Shown here piece after piece: positions 1-8,165 of a DNA stretch of 14,828 nucleotides. This DNA comes from Euperipatoides rowelli. Its lineage: Eukaryota; Onychophora; Udeonychophora; Euonychophora; Peripatopsidae. Positions within the stretch are counted from its first letter, which is position 1. The number at the start of each line of letters is the position of its first letter. The notes below the pieces were generated by a model, which made no database searches, had not been told where the DNA came from, and worked only from the letters and a program-made list of their open reading frames with translations. The translations under genes were made by a program, and so were the position numbers. The stretch lies in the NCBI GenBank assembly GCA_003024985.2, contig PXIH01S0002194.1, one strand, 5' to 3'.

Positions 1-299
1 AGAGGGGCTTTTATCCCCTTCCCCGGAGGAATGCCTGAAAGAAACACTGGTCCCATTCCATTTTGATCTGTATCGTAAATGGAGATAGATGTATAAATTT
101 GTTCATAGTTTTCTGCAAGGTTTGGTCTGCAATCAATAAAATTCCTCTATACACTAGCCAATCATATTCCTCTTATTCCCAACACATCTTGTTGTTTTTA
201 GTTTGCTGGATCGGGTTGGAAACAAAATGCTAAAGATAGAAGAAATTCATGGAGAAATCTTGAGGCGCCATTCATCCAGTAGGCTGATGATATACGTAT

Positions 300-880
300 A
301 TAATTGTCATCAGGGTATATTTATATCCATGGCTGGTGAAGATTCCCCACAATTTCACCATGAATTTCTATCAATTTGTTTCCACTCGGATCTGACAAAC
401 TTCTTTATTACATCCATCCATCTGACATTAGGTCTTCTTCGTGGTCATTTTTTCCCTTGGAATCCGATTGAGTATTTTTGAGCCTATAATGTGCCTAAAT
501 GCAATTTCCATTTCCACTTTAAATTGTTGACTCTCTCAATAATGCCACACACTATTTATTTTGCTCTACTCTTTCCGATCCTTTTTCTATAGCCTACATC
601 TTTCGATTGGTTTGTAATTTTTGAACCATCTTTACACTAAGCTTACAACTTTCAGCACCATATGTCATCACTGGTAGAGCGGTAGTAAACCATTATTTTA
701 AGACATCCCGGAAGTTTTCCTTTTAAAATATCATTTAATTTCTAAAGACACTCCAATCCATTTTCATTCTTCCATTGATTTCAAACTTCTGGTTTTATCT
801 TGTAGATTAATCCAAGTAAACATAACTGTGGTCAACTTCAATTACTGTAACATTTACACTGTTAGCATCTGGATATCTAA
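300..880 (-). pseudogene. Non-LTR retrotransposon (LINE) remnant, C-terminal part of the reverse transcriptase ORF
   Basis: Read on the minus strand, this segment gives pieces of a LINE ORF2 tail in family order, scattered over shifted frames. About 815-845 reads as SYVYL, matching the family's VD.YVYLGQ. About 615-680 reads as LPVMTYGAESCKLS then VQKLQTN, matching the post-palm TYG.E.W.LT...V.KLQ.TQR region. About 398-445 reads as RRRPNVRWMDVIKKF, matching the conserved GRP..RW.DDI motif. About 345-395 reads as SEWKQIDRNSW. Several stops and frameshifts make it inactive. The catalytic FADD box is not present, so only the 3' portion survives. A plus-strand frame at 203-481 is an antisense shadow. 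Family knowledge places such tails in RTE/Jockey-like LINEs common in arthropods; the exact clade is uncertain. Confidence 0.8.
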
Positions 881-1135
881 CTTACCATTACCTTTTCATC
901 AAAATGGCGTATGGGCTCAGATCCTTTTTTTTATATTTAGAGTCCTAACTTTACCTTACCCGTAACTGTATTAAACCCACTTTGCTCCACCCAATGATGA
1001 TGAAGGAGGAAATAATCGTTTTTTAATCAATTTTGACACACTTTCCGGTGGCCCAACAGTTAACCAATCAACGGCTGTGAATGGCGAATTTTGTGATGAA
1101 AGGGCAATGGTAAGTTGATACACAGACGCTAGTAG
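872..1135. repeat. Inverted repeat around the LINE relic edge
   Basis: The sequence GATGAAAGGGCAATGGTAAG at 1096-1115 and onward through GATACACAGACGCTA reappears in reverse complement at about 872-920 as GATGAAAAGGTAATGGTAAG followed by GATATCCAGATGCTA. The arms are roughly 40-45 bp, mostly identical with one indel. The left arm is contiguous with the minus-strand LINE remnant, so the right arm is probably a second fragment of the same family lying in the opposite orientation. Confidence 0.6.
962..1105 (+). other. Short open frame ending at a consensus 5' splice site
   Basis: From just after a TAA near 957, one plus frame stays open for about 45 codons and reads PPNDDEGGNNRFLINFD, then LSGGPTVNQSTAVNG, up to an ATG directly followed by GTAAGT. 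Composition is protein-like and the donor is strong. Against a host exon: there is no good 3' splice site in the same frame, the minus strand is also open here, and the end of the frame lies inside an inverted repeat with the LINE remnant. It is more likely transposon-derived than a host exon. Confidence 0.2.
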
Positions 1136-1342
1136 ATTTACTTAAATTGTTTTAGTCTCCACATATTTATTTAACATAACTTTGATGTTTGTTAGGTTAA
1201 TTTTTAGTCTGATAATGTAGGAGGGAGAGAAGTGAGAGCTCTTGCCACCAAACTATTCAAAGTTATTAGATCTTGAGTAGTTTTTTTTTTTAGTAGAGAA
1301 AAACCAAATGTGTTAACTTATTCATAATGGATAATCACCATA
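1136..1342. other. AT-rich intergenic sequence
   Basis: No reading frame, RNA or repeat structure can be supported here apart from a short poly-T run near 1281-1292. Confidence 0.6.
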
Positions 1343-2090
1343 ATGAGCTTTTCAGCACCAATTACACCCATTCTCTGACAAGCAACTGTTATAAATTTAT
1401 CATGCTGAGTATACTAACAAAGTAAACAAACTAAGTCAATCTTATAATTAAACATTCGTTAAATATCAATATTTAATGAACAATGTTTTAAAATTGAGAT
1501 TAAACGTGATGACTTCTTAAATTAACAAAACTGCTTTCTAATAGTGTCTGCTTATCAAATTCTCCTTAACTAAATACCCTTATTTGAGTGCTGATAAATC
1601 AAGTAAACAAACTAAATTGTTTTCATAAGTCAATCTTCTAATTAAACATTTGTTAAATATTAGTTTAATTTAATGAGCAGCAAGTTTTAAAACTGACATT
1701 AACAGGCTGACCTCTCAAATAAACAAGCTGCTTTCCTATAAGAAATCTCTGCACATCAAACTACTCAGCACCAAATACTCACATTTGATAAAGTGAAAGA
1801 TAAAACACAATCAATCTGAGTTTGCTCTCTAATCAAGTAAACAAACTAAGTTGCTTTCATAAACCAATCTTCTAATTAAACATTGGGTCCAATATTTCAT
1901 GACAACAAAACTTTTAAAATTATCATTAAATGTTTTTACATTTCAAATAAATAAAACTGCTTTCCAAAGAAGTGTCTATGCACCAAACTGGTCAGCACCT
2001 TTGATGATAAGATCATAAAAATTTTCGAGCTAAGCATATGACTAATCAAGTAAACAAAATAAATAGCTTTTCTAATGCGAAACAGCCAAT
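1343..2090 (+). repeat. Degenerate tandem repeat array, units about 180-235 bp
   Basis: The marker AAGTAAACAAACTAA recurs at 1420, 1601, 1835 and, as AAGTAAACAAAATAA, at 2048, giving spacings of 181, 234 and 213 bp. Each unit continues with a CAATCTTCTAATTAAACATT block, a block ending in TTTTAAAA, an AACTGCTTTC block, and a CAGCACC block before the next marker. The copies have drifted substantially. There is no coding content. It could be an old satellite fragment or the core of a transposon. Confidence 0.8.
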
Positions 2091-2267
2091 CATCTATCAC
2101 TGGGCATGTTTTACTTTTTTTGGTCTCGCCTTACAGTCATATACCGGTAATTAAATTACCATGTCTGTTTGTATGTTTATTAATAGTATCTCTTTAATGT
2201 CCCATTGAAATTACTATTCTAACATGTTTTGTCTTTATAAATTCAAGCTTCAAAGATCAGCTGAATG

Positions 2268-2275
2268 CTAATTAG
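2268..2275 (+). repeat. Left target-site duplication of the 2276-3889 hAT element
   Basis: CTAATTAG lies immediately outside the left inverted terminus and matches CTAACTAG outside the right terminus at 7 of 8 positions. Eight base pairs is the length generated by hAT transposases. Confidence 0.7.
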
Positions 2276-2739
2276 TAGGGGTAGGACAAATATTTGAATA
2301 TTTGTTCATAAAGGCATATTCGAATATAAAAATGCATTACAAAATATTTGTTTTATTTTCTTTTATTTTTTTTTTTAAAATAGGCTTAATACTTCATAGA
2401 CTTTTGTATTATAGAATTGATTACATGTTAATTGAAATTATAAGTTGTAATAAAATTAAAGATAATAAAAGTTGCATTTTTTAAAAAAAAAAAATAATTA
2501 GTGAGAGTCCGATACTACTGCATTGACTGCATTTATTTTAAGCTAGAAACGGGCCAAAATAAATTGCATTTCACTGCGTTTTTAACATCTGCACATCTAT
2601 TTTCGTCAAAACTGAAATACTACAGAAGTTGTGTCAAAATTATCAAAAAGGTTTATTAAATAATCCTTTTTGGATCGATTTCGATAATTTTCACCTCTAG
2701 ATTATCATAGGGTTGGGGCATAGTGGGTTTAATACTTAG

Positions 2740-2912
2740 TAGGTGTTAGGTTATAAGGTGGTCAAGCCTTCCCACAGCAACCCAGGCGCCTTCACCATGG
2801 TTAGGTTTTGGGGGAAGGGCACATGCCTGGTGATGCCCAGGGAAGGCTCCGGGGAGGGGGTGAGTTGGGGTAATTGGAGTTGGAGACAGCAAAGATTGGA
2901 GGGGTGGGTAAG
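2740..2912 (+). other. GC-rich island inside the hAT element
   Basis: This stretch is strikingly G-rich against an AT-rich background. It contains GCCTTCCC (about 2766) and its complement GGGAAGGC (about 2840), which could close an imperfect stem over the CCAGGCGCCTTCACC and GGTGATGCCC segments. It ends in GTGGGTAAGT, a good 5' splice-site match. A 60-codon frame covers it, but its translation shows no recognisable motif. It may be captured host sequence or part of another repeat. Confidence 0.3.
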
Positions 2913-3600
2913 TTTAAGACTGTAAATTTAAAAATAATGCTGCTATCCATATGGTAAATTGGGACTTATTTCTGCCTGTTTCAAGGCACTCGTTTCAATT
3001 CTCTATGCCATCACATAATCTATTCAGCCCTATTATCAGTTGCGACATGATTAGATTTTTATTTAGCAACATACCAATTACAAACTTTGTAGCTTACCAT
3101 TTGTTTATAAATATTTTTTCTCTCTCCCTTTTATCATATAGTAAGTTTGTATCCATTTGTGTTGCTAAAAATATTTTATTAAAAGCAAATGCACATCCTA
3201 CAGCATATACAGTAAATGTTTTGTTCTCGTTACTATTACGAGATACAGACATTGATAAAAAATAAAATAAAAAAAGAACCTTGTCATTTTGCTAGAAATA
3301 CAGTAACAATAAAATAAAGTTTGTCTCTTGTGAGAAGCTGATAAAAGATTTACTAGTAAGTTTCTTGGTTTAATTATGTTTTCATTTCCAGTTTATAGTT
3401 AATCTAAGCAGCATGTACAGTAATTATATGTGGTATGTCTTGCGTAAAACTTGAAATTTTTGGAGGGAGAATTGTGTGGAACATCGCAAAAAAATTAACC
3501 TCTTGTGATTTAATTTTTTTTTTTTTAAATAAACTTTATCCGTATAATTTAAACTACAATTTTGTAAGAGGTACTGTATATCATATTTTGATATATTCTT

Positions 3601-3650
3601 ATCGCTTCTCGGCCTTTTGGCTAAGATCAAAGTGTTGTAAAGTGTAGTAC
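3601..3650 (+). pseudogene. U2 snRNA 5'-end fragment
   Basis: The 30 bases from 3601 (ATCGCTTCTCGGCCTTTTGG followed by CTAAGATCAA) are identical to the first 30 nucleotides of metazoan U2 snRNA. An extra AGTGTTGTAA follows, then AGTGTAGTAC, which resumes U2's AGTGTAGTAT, the segment containing the GUAGUA branch-point recognition element. After about 3650 the similarity stops: U2 stem-loop IIa, the Sm site and the 3' stem-loops are not visible. The exact 5' start and loss of the 3' part match the known class of 3'-truncated snRNA retropseudogenes. I see no flanking direct repeats. It cannot make a functional U2. Confidence 0.85.
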
Positions 3651-3810
3651 AAAACTTACAGTAGCGCTTTTTTTTTAAATGGAAAAGTATGACAGGCTGT
3701 AAAATAAATCTTTTGACAGTACTTAAGTAAGTAGCGACTTTTAATAAATTTTTTTAAAGACAAAAAAAAAAGTTTTATTCTGTCACATCATAAAAATTGT
3801 TGAAATTTAG

Positions 3811-3840
3811 CTCTCTCTCTCCCCCCCCCCCCTCTTTTTC
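3811..3840 (+). repeat. CT/poly-C simple sequence
   Basis: A run of CT dinucleotides is followed by a C homopolymer and a T-rich end, just inside the right end of the hAT element. Confidence 0.9.
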
Positions 3841-3889
3841 CAACATTCGAATATTCAAATGGCATTTTGGCCGATTCGTCCGAGCCCTA

Positions 3890-3897
3890 CTAACTAG
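3890..3897 (+). repeat. Right target-site duplication of the 2276-3889 hAT element
   Basis: CTAACTAG, a partner of CTAATTAG at 2268, differs at one position. Confidence 0.7.
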
Positions 3898-4321
3898 ACA
3901 CCCCCGGTCAATGGAGATACTTCCAGTGAAAAAATGAATTTTAAAGAAGTTGTTTACACAATAAAATAAAGGTAAATCATTTTATTTTTACCTTGTTAGG
4001 ACTTTATTTAATTATTTTAAAAAATCAAATAACATTTGAAGTTGAAAACAACTTTAGTTTAGAAAAAATATTAATCTTACAATGTAGAAAGACTCACACT
4101 TTTAATGTTATTTAGATAGCCGAAAAGGGAGTGGGGTGTAATAAATAAATAAATAAATACTTACTTTTTAAACTTTTTTTTAAAAAAACAAAACAAATAT
4201 ATTGATTTGAATATTAAAAAAGTTAATAATGTGTCAGCTAAATGTTTTTAACGTATAAGCGTTATTGAATATTGTCATGAATAAATATTAAATACTGTGT
4301 GTGACATTTTCTATGTCCAAC
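3898..4321. other. AT-rich intergenic sequence with (ATAA)n
   Basis: No gene is supported. The only structure seen is an ATAA tetranucleotide microsatellite at about 4140-4159 and several A/T homopolymer runs. Confidence 0.6.
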
Positions 4322-4430
4322 AGTCTCTCTCCTCTCATCTCACTTTCTCATCTCTTATCTTAAATCTCATCTCTCTCTCACTCATCTCTCATTTCTCTCC
4401 CATCCCTCTCTATCTACATATATATATATT
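4322..4430 (+). repeat. TCTC/TCA-rich microsatellite followed by (TA)n
   Basis: A pyrimidine-rich, imperfect TCTCA/TCTC tract runs to about 4415 and is followed by an alternating TA tract at about 4418-4429. Long polypyrimidine on one strand may adopt non-B structure. Confidence 0.9.
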
Positions 4431-4729
4431 ACGACGGTTGGGCTAGTATGTTTTATTATTTGTTAATTAGCGCATTCACATGGTAGTCGAGTTAGTTTCA
4501 AGGTGTAATTGTTTTCTAAATACAGCATTTATATTCTTATTACATTATAAATGTTGTATTAAAAGCGGCCTTGTCAACCACCGAAAGTAATTATCTCTTG
4601 AAAAAATTCAAGCCCGTTTGAACATACTAATTAATTAAATCATTAATTAGTTATTCATTATTAGTTAATTTGCATGTGCTCTGCTCATAATATAAAAAAG
4701 AGAGCACACACTCAAAACCATCTGGGTAA
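4431..4729. other. AT-rich intergenic sequence
   Basis: No gene is visible. An AATTAATT-type quasi-palindromic patch sits at about 4625-4672. Confidence 0.5.
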
Positions 4730-4924
4730 AACTGCAGGATTAACCCTCGCCTCATTTGATCTGTACCAGACAATATGAGCTTATGTTTACAAAGTATAGA
4801 CCTCTTAGCCATTTTTATAGGATATTTGAAGGGATGAAGGGATTATTTACTGTCTATTAATCTAATCAACAAATAATGTGGCGTTTAAATAATACATTCT
4901 CAGGCGAGGGCTAATACTGCAGTT
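4730..4924. mobile_element. Small terminal-inverted-repeat element (MITE), about 195 bp
   Basis: AACTGCAGGATTAACCCTCG and onward at 4730-4752 matches the reverse complement of 4902-4924 at 21 of 23 positions. The interior has no coding potential. Alternatively, the arms contain TTAA (4740-4743) followed by CCCTCGCC, with CTAA at the mirror position, which would resemble a piggyBac-type TTAA insertion of 167 bp (4744-4910). However, the symmetry extends beyond that point, so the superfamily is unresolved. Confidence 0.6.
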
Positions 4925-4933
4925 ACGCCAATA

Positions 4934-5038
4934 GGAAGGCTGCTGCATATGGGAAGGCTGCTGCCTTCCAGCGAACAATTATCTGTTTCTGCTTTTCGTT
5001 TCCATTTATTTATTGTAGCTGGAAGGTGGTGGCCTTCC
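4934..5038. repeat. Cluster of GGAAGG/CCTTCC direct and inverted repeats
   Basis: GGAAGGCTGCTGC occurs twice in direct orientation (4934-4946 and 4952-4964). The second copy extends to a quasi-palindrome ending in CCTTCCAGC at 4972. The segment 5018-5038 is its inverted counterpart with 17 of 21 matches, all four differences being transitions. The two arms could form a hairpin with a loop of about 45 bases. Confidence 0.7.
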
Positions 5039-5349
5039 AGGAACCTCACCACCCCTGTGCATATTATGATGACCTTTGTCAGTTTATGGATTTTATTATT
5101 TTATTTATTCAAGTTTCTGTTCTTGCTGTTCCTCAAATAAAGGATTTGTTTTTCAGTTCTTCCAAGCCAAAACATTACGGTATTTACGAATGGAGTAATT
5201 CACTTGTTATAATATACATAAACAAACCAGAAAACATCATTATTACAATGTTCAATTCATTTTACTCCTTATCAGGCACATTTAATTCTCATTTTCTTCC
5301 AAAAGGTAATCTAAAGTATTTTGAATGATTATATTCAACATCTGAGATG

Positions 5350-5430
5350 TGGCTTGAACCAACACCACCTAGACAACAACCCAGAATCATAAGATTATGA
5401 GATAGCCTTAGTGGGTGCACTACAGCCAAA
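5350..5430 (-). mobile_element. Probable tRNA-derived SINE head
   Basis: On the minus strand TGGCTGTAGTG (about 5419-5429) resembles a Pol III A box, and GGTTCAAGCC (5351-5360) fits the B box GGTTCRANNCC about 70 bases downstream. A body would extend toward lower coordinates. No tail or flanking duplication could be set, so only the head is annotated. It does not fold as a proper tRNA. Confidence 0.4.
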
Positions 5431-5940
5431 GGACATATTTTACTGTTGAAATAAATTCACAATCAAATTAAGGATCATTTATTCTTTATTTTCTAATTTT
5501 ATTCAAATTCAATAACACAAAGCAATAACAGTCTAATAAAACCTACGTCTGAATCTTGCTAGATTGAGCTCAACAATAGACAACAAGGCAAGGACTAAGG
5601 CTGAACTAAATCCAGAAAGAGAAAACTTAGCAATTATTGATAGAAATATCCTTAAGAGAGAATAATAAAAAAACAATATTGCAACAAAAGTCGGATGTCT
5701 CGTTTATCAGATCAAGTTTAAAAATCAATGCTTTCAAAATTATTAATTTCAATTGAATATTGTAAAATGTTTTTTTTTTTGCAGCCAATATTTTCAGAGA
5801 TTAATTTGACAAAGGACTGTGATGAGCGATTTAAACTTTTTTTTTGTAATACATAGAACTTATAAGAAAAGAATTTTAATTATATAATTTGAATTTAAGC
5901 ATATAATCATCGATTTGATGAGATATGAGGAGATGATTGG
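5431..5940. other. AT-rich intergenic sequence
   Basis: No gene is recognised. It contains GAAATATCCTTAAGAGAGA at 5643-5661, repeated in inverse orientation at 8509-8527. Confidence 0.5.
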
Positions 5941-5944
5941 GAGT

Positions 5945-6110
5945 ATATCTTTGGGTTGAAGTGAGAAATGGAAATCTGCTGGACATGTCTTGAGAGGATC
6001 TGCAGGAATTAGACTATATCAATGGTGGAGGAATAGATAGAAAGGGAAAAATAAGAGGAAGACCAAGGAGAGAATGGCTGGTTGGTCTTATATGGCTAAC
6101 GTCAGGGAAT
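5945..6110 (+). pseudogene. Second LINE reverse-transcriptase tail fragment
   Basis: One plus frame reads SAGHVLRGSAGI (about 5974-6010), matching the WAGHV.R motif of LINE ORF2 tails. After a frameshift another frame reads GGGIDRKGKIRGRPRREWLV (about 6025-6084), matching the G+..RGRPRR.W.D motif that follows. These are the same conserved landmarks as in the minus-strand remnant at 300-880, but the spacing and residues differ, suggesting another family. No catalytic domain remains. Confidence 0.65.
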
Positions 6111-6120
6111 ATTCAGTGTT

Positions 6121-6293
6121 AATAAAATATAGGAAAAAAAAATCACACTTAGATCTAAAATGAAAAGCTTGGGGCGCTTAAAATATTGTCGAGCGCTCCA
6201 CACTTTTATTTTTACTTATTTTCTACTCTTTAATGCATTTTAGATAAAAGTGTGGTAGGCTATTTTATAAAATGTCCTTTCCTATATTTTATT
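6121..6293. mobile_element. Foldback / MITE-like inverted-repeat element
   Basis: AATAAAATATAGGAAA at 6121-6136 is perfectly complementary to 6278-6293. Inside it, CACACTTAGATCTAAAATG at 6144-6162 matches the reverse complement of 6236-6254 at 17 of 19. A third ACACTTTTAT arm lies at about 6199-6209. The nested arms make a long foldback about 173 bp in total. No target duplication is clear and no coding sequence is present. Confidence 0.6.
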
Positions 6294-6735
6294 TAACTTT
6301 TTTAGTCTTTATTTAGTTTTAGTCTAGTGAGCGCCCTTCACCATCATTCAGTCATAAATGCAAGTTATAATCCATTTTTAAAATTTATTAATAAAATTTT
6401 ACCACTAATTATGACTGATTATATACTGTATGTATTGTCACCAGCAATGAACCTATTCAAGTCAATTGTATAATGGGAAGTGGATGAAAAAATCGATCGC
6501 AAGATTTGAGCTGGAAAACGGACATTGCAAGATAATAAAAGTGTGGTACAATGAAGAGCTGAAGATAGTAGTCTTGGGTGGTCCATGAGCGCAAACTTTC
6601 ACCTCGGAGAATGCACCTAATATCTAATCAACGGACGATTATCGTGCAGCAAGGAGTACGGACACCAAATTCTAGTTTGTTTGGTCCCCAGGGGGCGCTG
6701 CACCCTTGCATTTTCCCCCATAATTACAGGTTCTG

Positions 6736-6788
6736 GAGGATTTTTCTGTATACAGACCGACTCAAAGTCGTTTCTGTGAAAAATCCTC
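6736..6788. repeat. Near-perfect 53-nt hairpin
   Basis: GAGGATTTTTC (6736-6746) pairs perfectly with GAAAAATCCTC (6778-6788). Inside, ACAGA pairs with TCTGT and CGACT with AGTCG around a three-base loop. The left arm has an extra TGTAT bulge. The very short loop argues against a standard microRNA precursor. It overlaps a plus 95-codon and a minus 100-codon frame, neither with a recognisable motif. Confidence 0.6.
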
Positions 6789-6789
6789 A

Positions 6790-7299
6790 TAGATATGGCC
6801 AAAACAGACGACTGCAGGTGGGAATTGTCATCCTTCAGAAGAACCAAAACGGTGTAATTAATTAAAGAAGAAATGCAAATGACGAGCTCGAGTGTATAGT
6901 AAATAAAGAAGACAGTCATTTGAGATATAATAAGAATTGTAAAAATTAAAAATAAAGTATATGGTACGCAGATTTACCTTACGAGGAAATATAATTTTAT
7001 TAAAATAAAATGGTTTAAACATTACAACCCTCAACTGGAGGTTAAATATAAATCCATAGGGCGTGCCTCAAACATGTGAAAGTTGATATGTTTATACGCC
7101 ATTTTAAATAGTAAAATAACAATGTTAAAAATATCTATTGTTAATGTCACAGCTGTAGCTTATTTATAAAGGTGCTCTCGGTGGTCCTTTATGATGAGAA
7201 TGTTTGGGTATTAACCTGGATATTTGGGTGTTAAGTTGCTATCAAAGTATTAAATTGTATTGTGTGCATTGGAGTGATTGAAGCAGGTTTCATTCATGC
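6790..7299. other. AT-rich intergenic sequence
   Basis: Nothing identifiable as gene, RNA or repeat is seen. Confidence 0.5.
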
Positions 7300-7690
7300 A
7301 TGCCCCAGCTTCACTAAATGGAATGGACAGCAGTCATTCCCTTTTTCCTCACTTAACATTCCCCTTCTTACTTTAAGAGAAATTTGTTCCCTGCACAAAA
7401 GATATTATCCCTTCTCATTCTTAGAGAAATTTTGTTCATTGCTTCACTAAAAGAGCACATAAAATATTGGCATGAAATTGACAGAAATCAATCTTCATTC
7501 TCATCACTGATTCATTAAAAGAGAACAACATATTGGCATGAAATGGACAGCTAAAAGTCATTCTTATTCTCACTCTTAGAGAAATGTTTCTTGCTTCGCA
7601 AAAAAACACAATGAAAATGGATCACACAGTCATTTTCCTTTCTCATTCTAAAAAAGATTTTGTTCTCTTTACAATGTTTTCAAAGTTTGA
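7300..7690 (+). repeat. Degenerate minisatellite, units roughly 70-130 bp
   Basis: Recurring blocks appear in the same order: TTCACTAAAAGAG (about 7442, with variants near 7310, 7511 and 7595), ATATTGGCATGAAAT followed by GACAG (7466 and 7531), CAGTCATT, TCATTCTTAGAGAAAT (about 7417 and 7570) and TTTTGTTC. Unit lengths vary through internal deletions. The 62- and 65-codon frames here are by-products of the repeat. Confidence 0.65.
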
Positions 7691-7954
7691 TCAGAAAAGG
7701 AGAATAAACCATGATCAGCCAACGAAAACATCGTTGATGACTTTTTTGTATTTTGAAATTTTTTTCAGTTCCCGCTCTTAAAGGATTTGTATAAAGTACA
7801 TTCCTGGGTGAAAACATGTTTGTGATAAATGAGATGATTCTCGGAGTTATAGTCATTTAGGCTACTGTAAATAATTTATTTTTTCCTTTTGCACTTTCAA
7901 TTTTTTTCACTTCTAGTTCTTACATGATTTATGGTCATGCAAAATAATAATCCT

Positions 7955-8165
7955 CACACGTTGCCCCCAGTTGAGCTGGTCCAAACCGGTAATCCTAAGG
8001 TTGCCGGTTCAAATCAGAGGAGACTTTTTCCCGGAATTTGTCCAAATGTAGATAAGAAAAACTATATATTATGACTCTGGAATTATGATGTATTTGGTTC
8101 TGGATTTATCGTTGTACTAATTAATGTAAACATTGTATTATATTCATTATAAATAAAAAACAGAA
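7955..8165 (+). mobile_element. tRNA-derived SINE
   Basis: ACCGGTAATCCTAAGGTTGC, then CGGTTCAAATC (about 7985-8015), gives a tRNA anticodon-to-T-arm-like region with a clear B box (GGTTCAAATC, 8006-8015). An A-box-like stretch lies at about 7962-7982. An unrelated body of about 140 bases follows, ending in an A-rich tail at about 8145-8161. The acceptor stem is not preserved, so this is a SINE rather than a tRNA gene. Boundaries are approximate. Confidence 0.6.

Larger units (their letters stand above)
2276..3889. mobile_element. Non-autonomous hAT transposon, 1614 bp
   Basis: The left end TAGGGGTAGGACAAAT matches the reverse complement of the right end, TAGGGCTCGGACGAAT, at 13 of 16 positions. 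The 8-bp flanks agree at 7 of 8. Just inside both termini are GAATATTCGAAT-like motifs (2295-2325 and 3845-3860), as in many hAT subterminal regions. No transposase is recognisable; internal reading frames of 60-104 codons show no family motif, and most lie in A/T-rich sequence. The interior includes a GC-rich patch (2740-2910), a U2 snRNA-like fragment (3601-3650) and CT/C-rich simple sequence (3811-3840). The one-base mismatch in the flanks and the terminal divergence indicate an old insertion. Confidence 0.75.

Noticed and set aside
203-481. Plus-strand 92-codon frame
   Set aside because: It is antisense to a LINE ORF2 tail with recognisable motifs on the minus strand.
1343-2090. CRISPR-like array
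   Set aside because: Units are far too long and diverged, and the DNA is eukaryotic.
3601-3800. Functional U2 snRNA gene
   Set aside because: Only about 40 nucleotides of U2 remain and they are interrupted. The Sm site and 3' stem-loops are not recognisable.
4390-4460. Helitron 5' end after the CT/TA tract
   Set aside because: The TATATATTACGACGG context vaguely resembles some Helitron starts, but no CTRR end with a 3' hairpin could be located.
6578-6919. Overlapping plus 95-codon and minus 100-codon frames
   Set aside because: They overlap on opposite strands across a hairpin, and neither shows a recognisable domain or splice context.
7955-8030. Functional tRNA gene
   Set aside because: A B box and partial anticodon arm are present, but no closed acceptor stem exists and an unrelated body with an A-rich tail follows, so it is a SINE.
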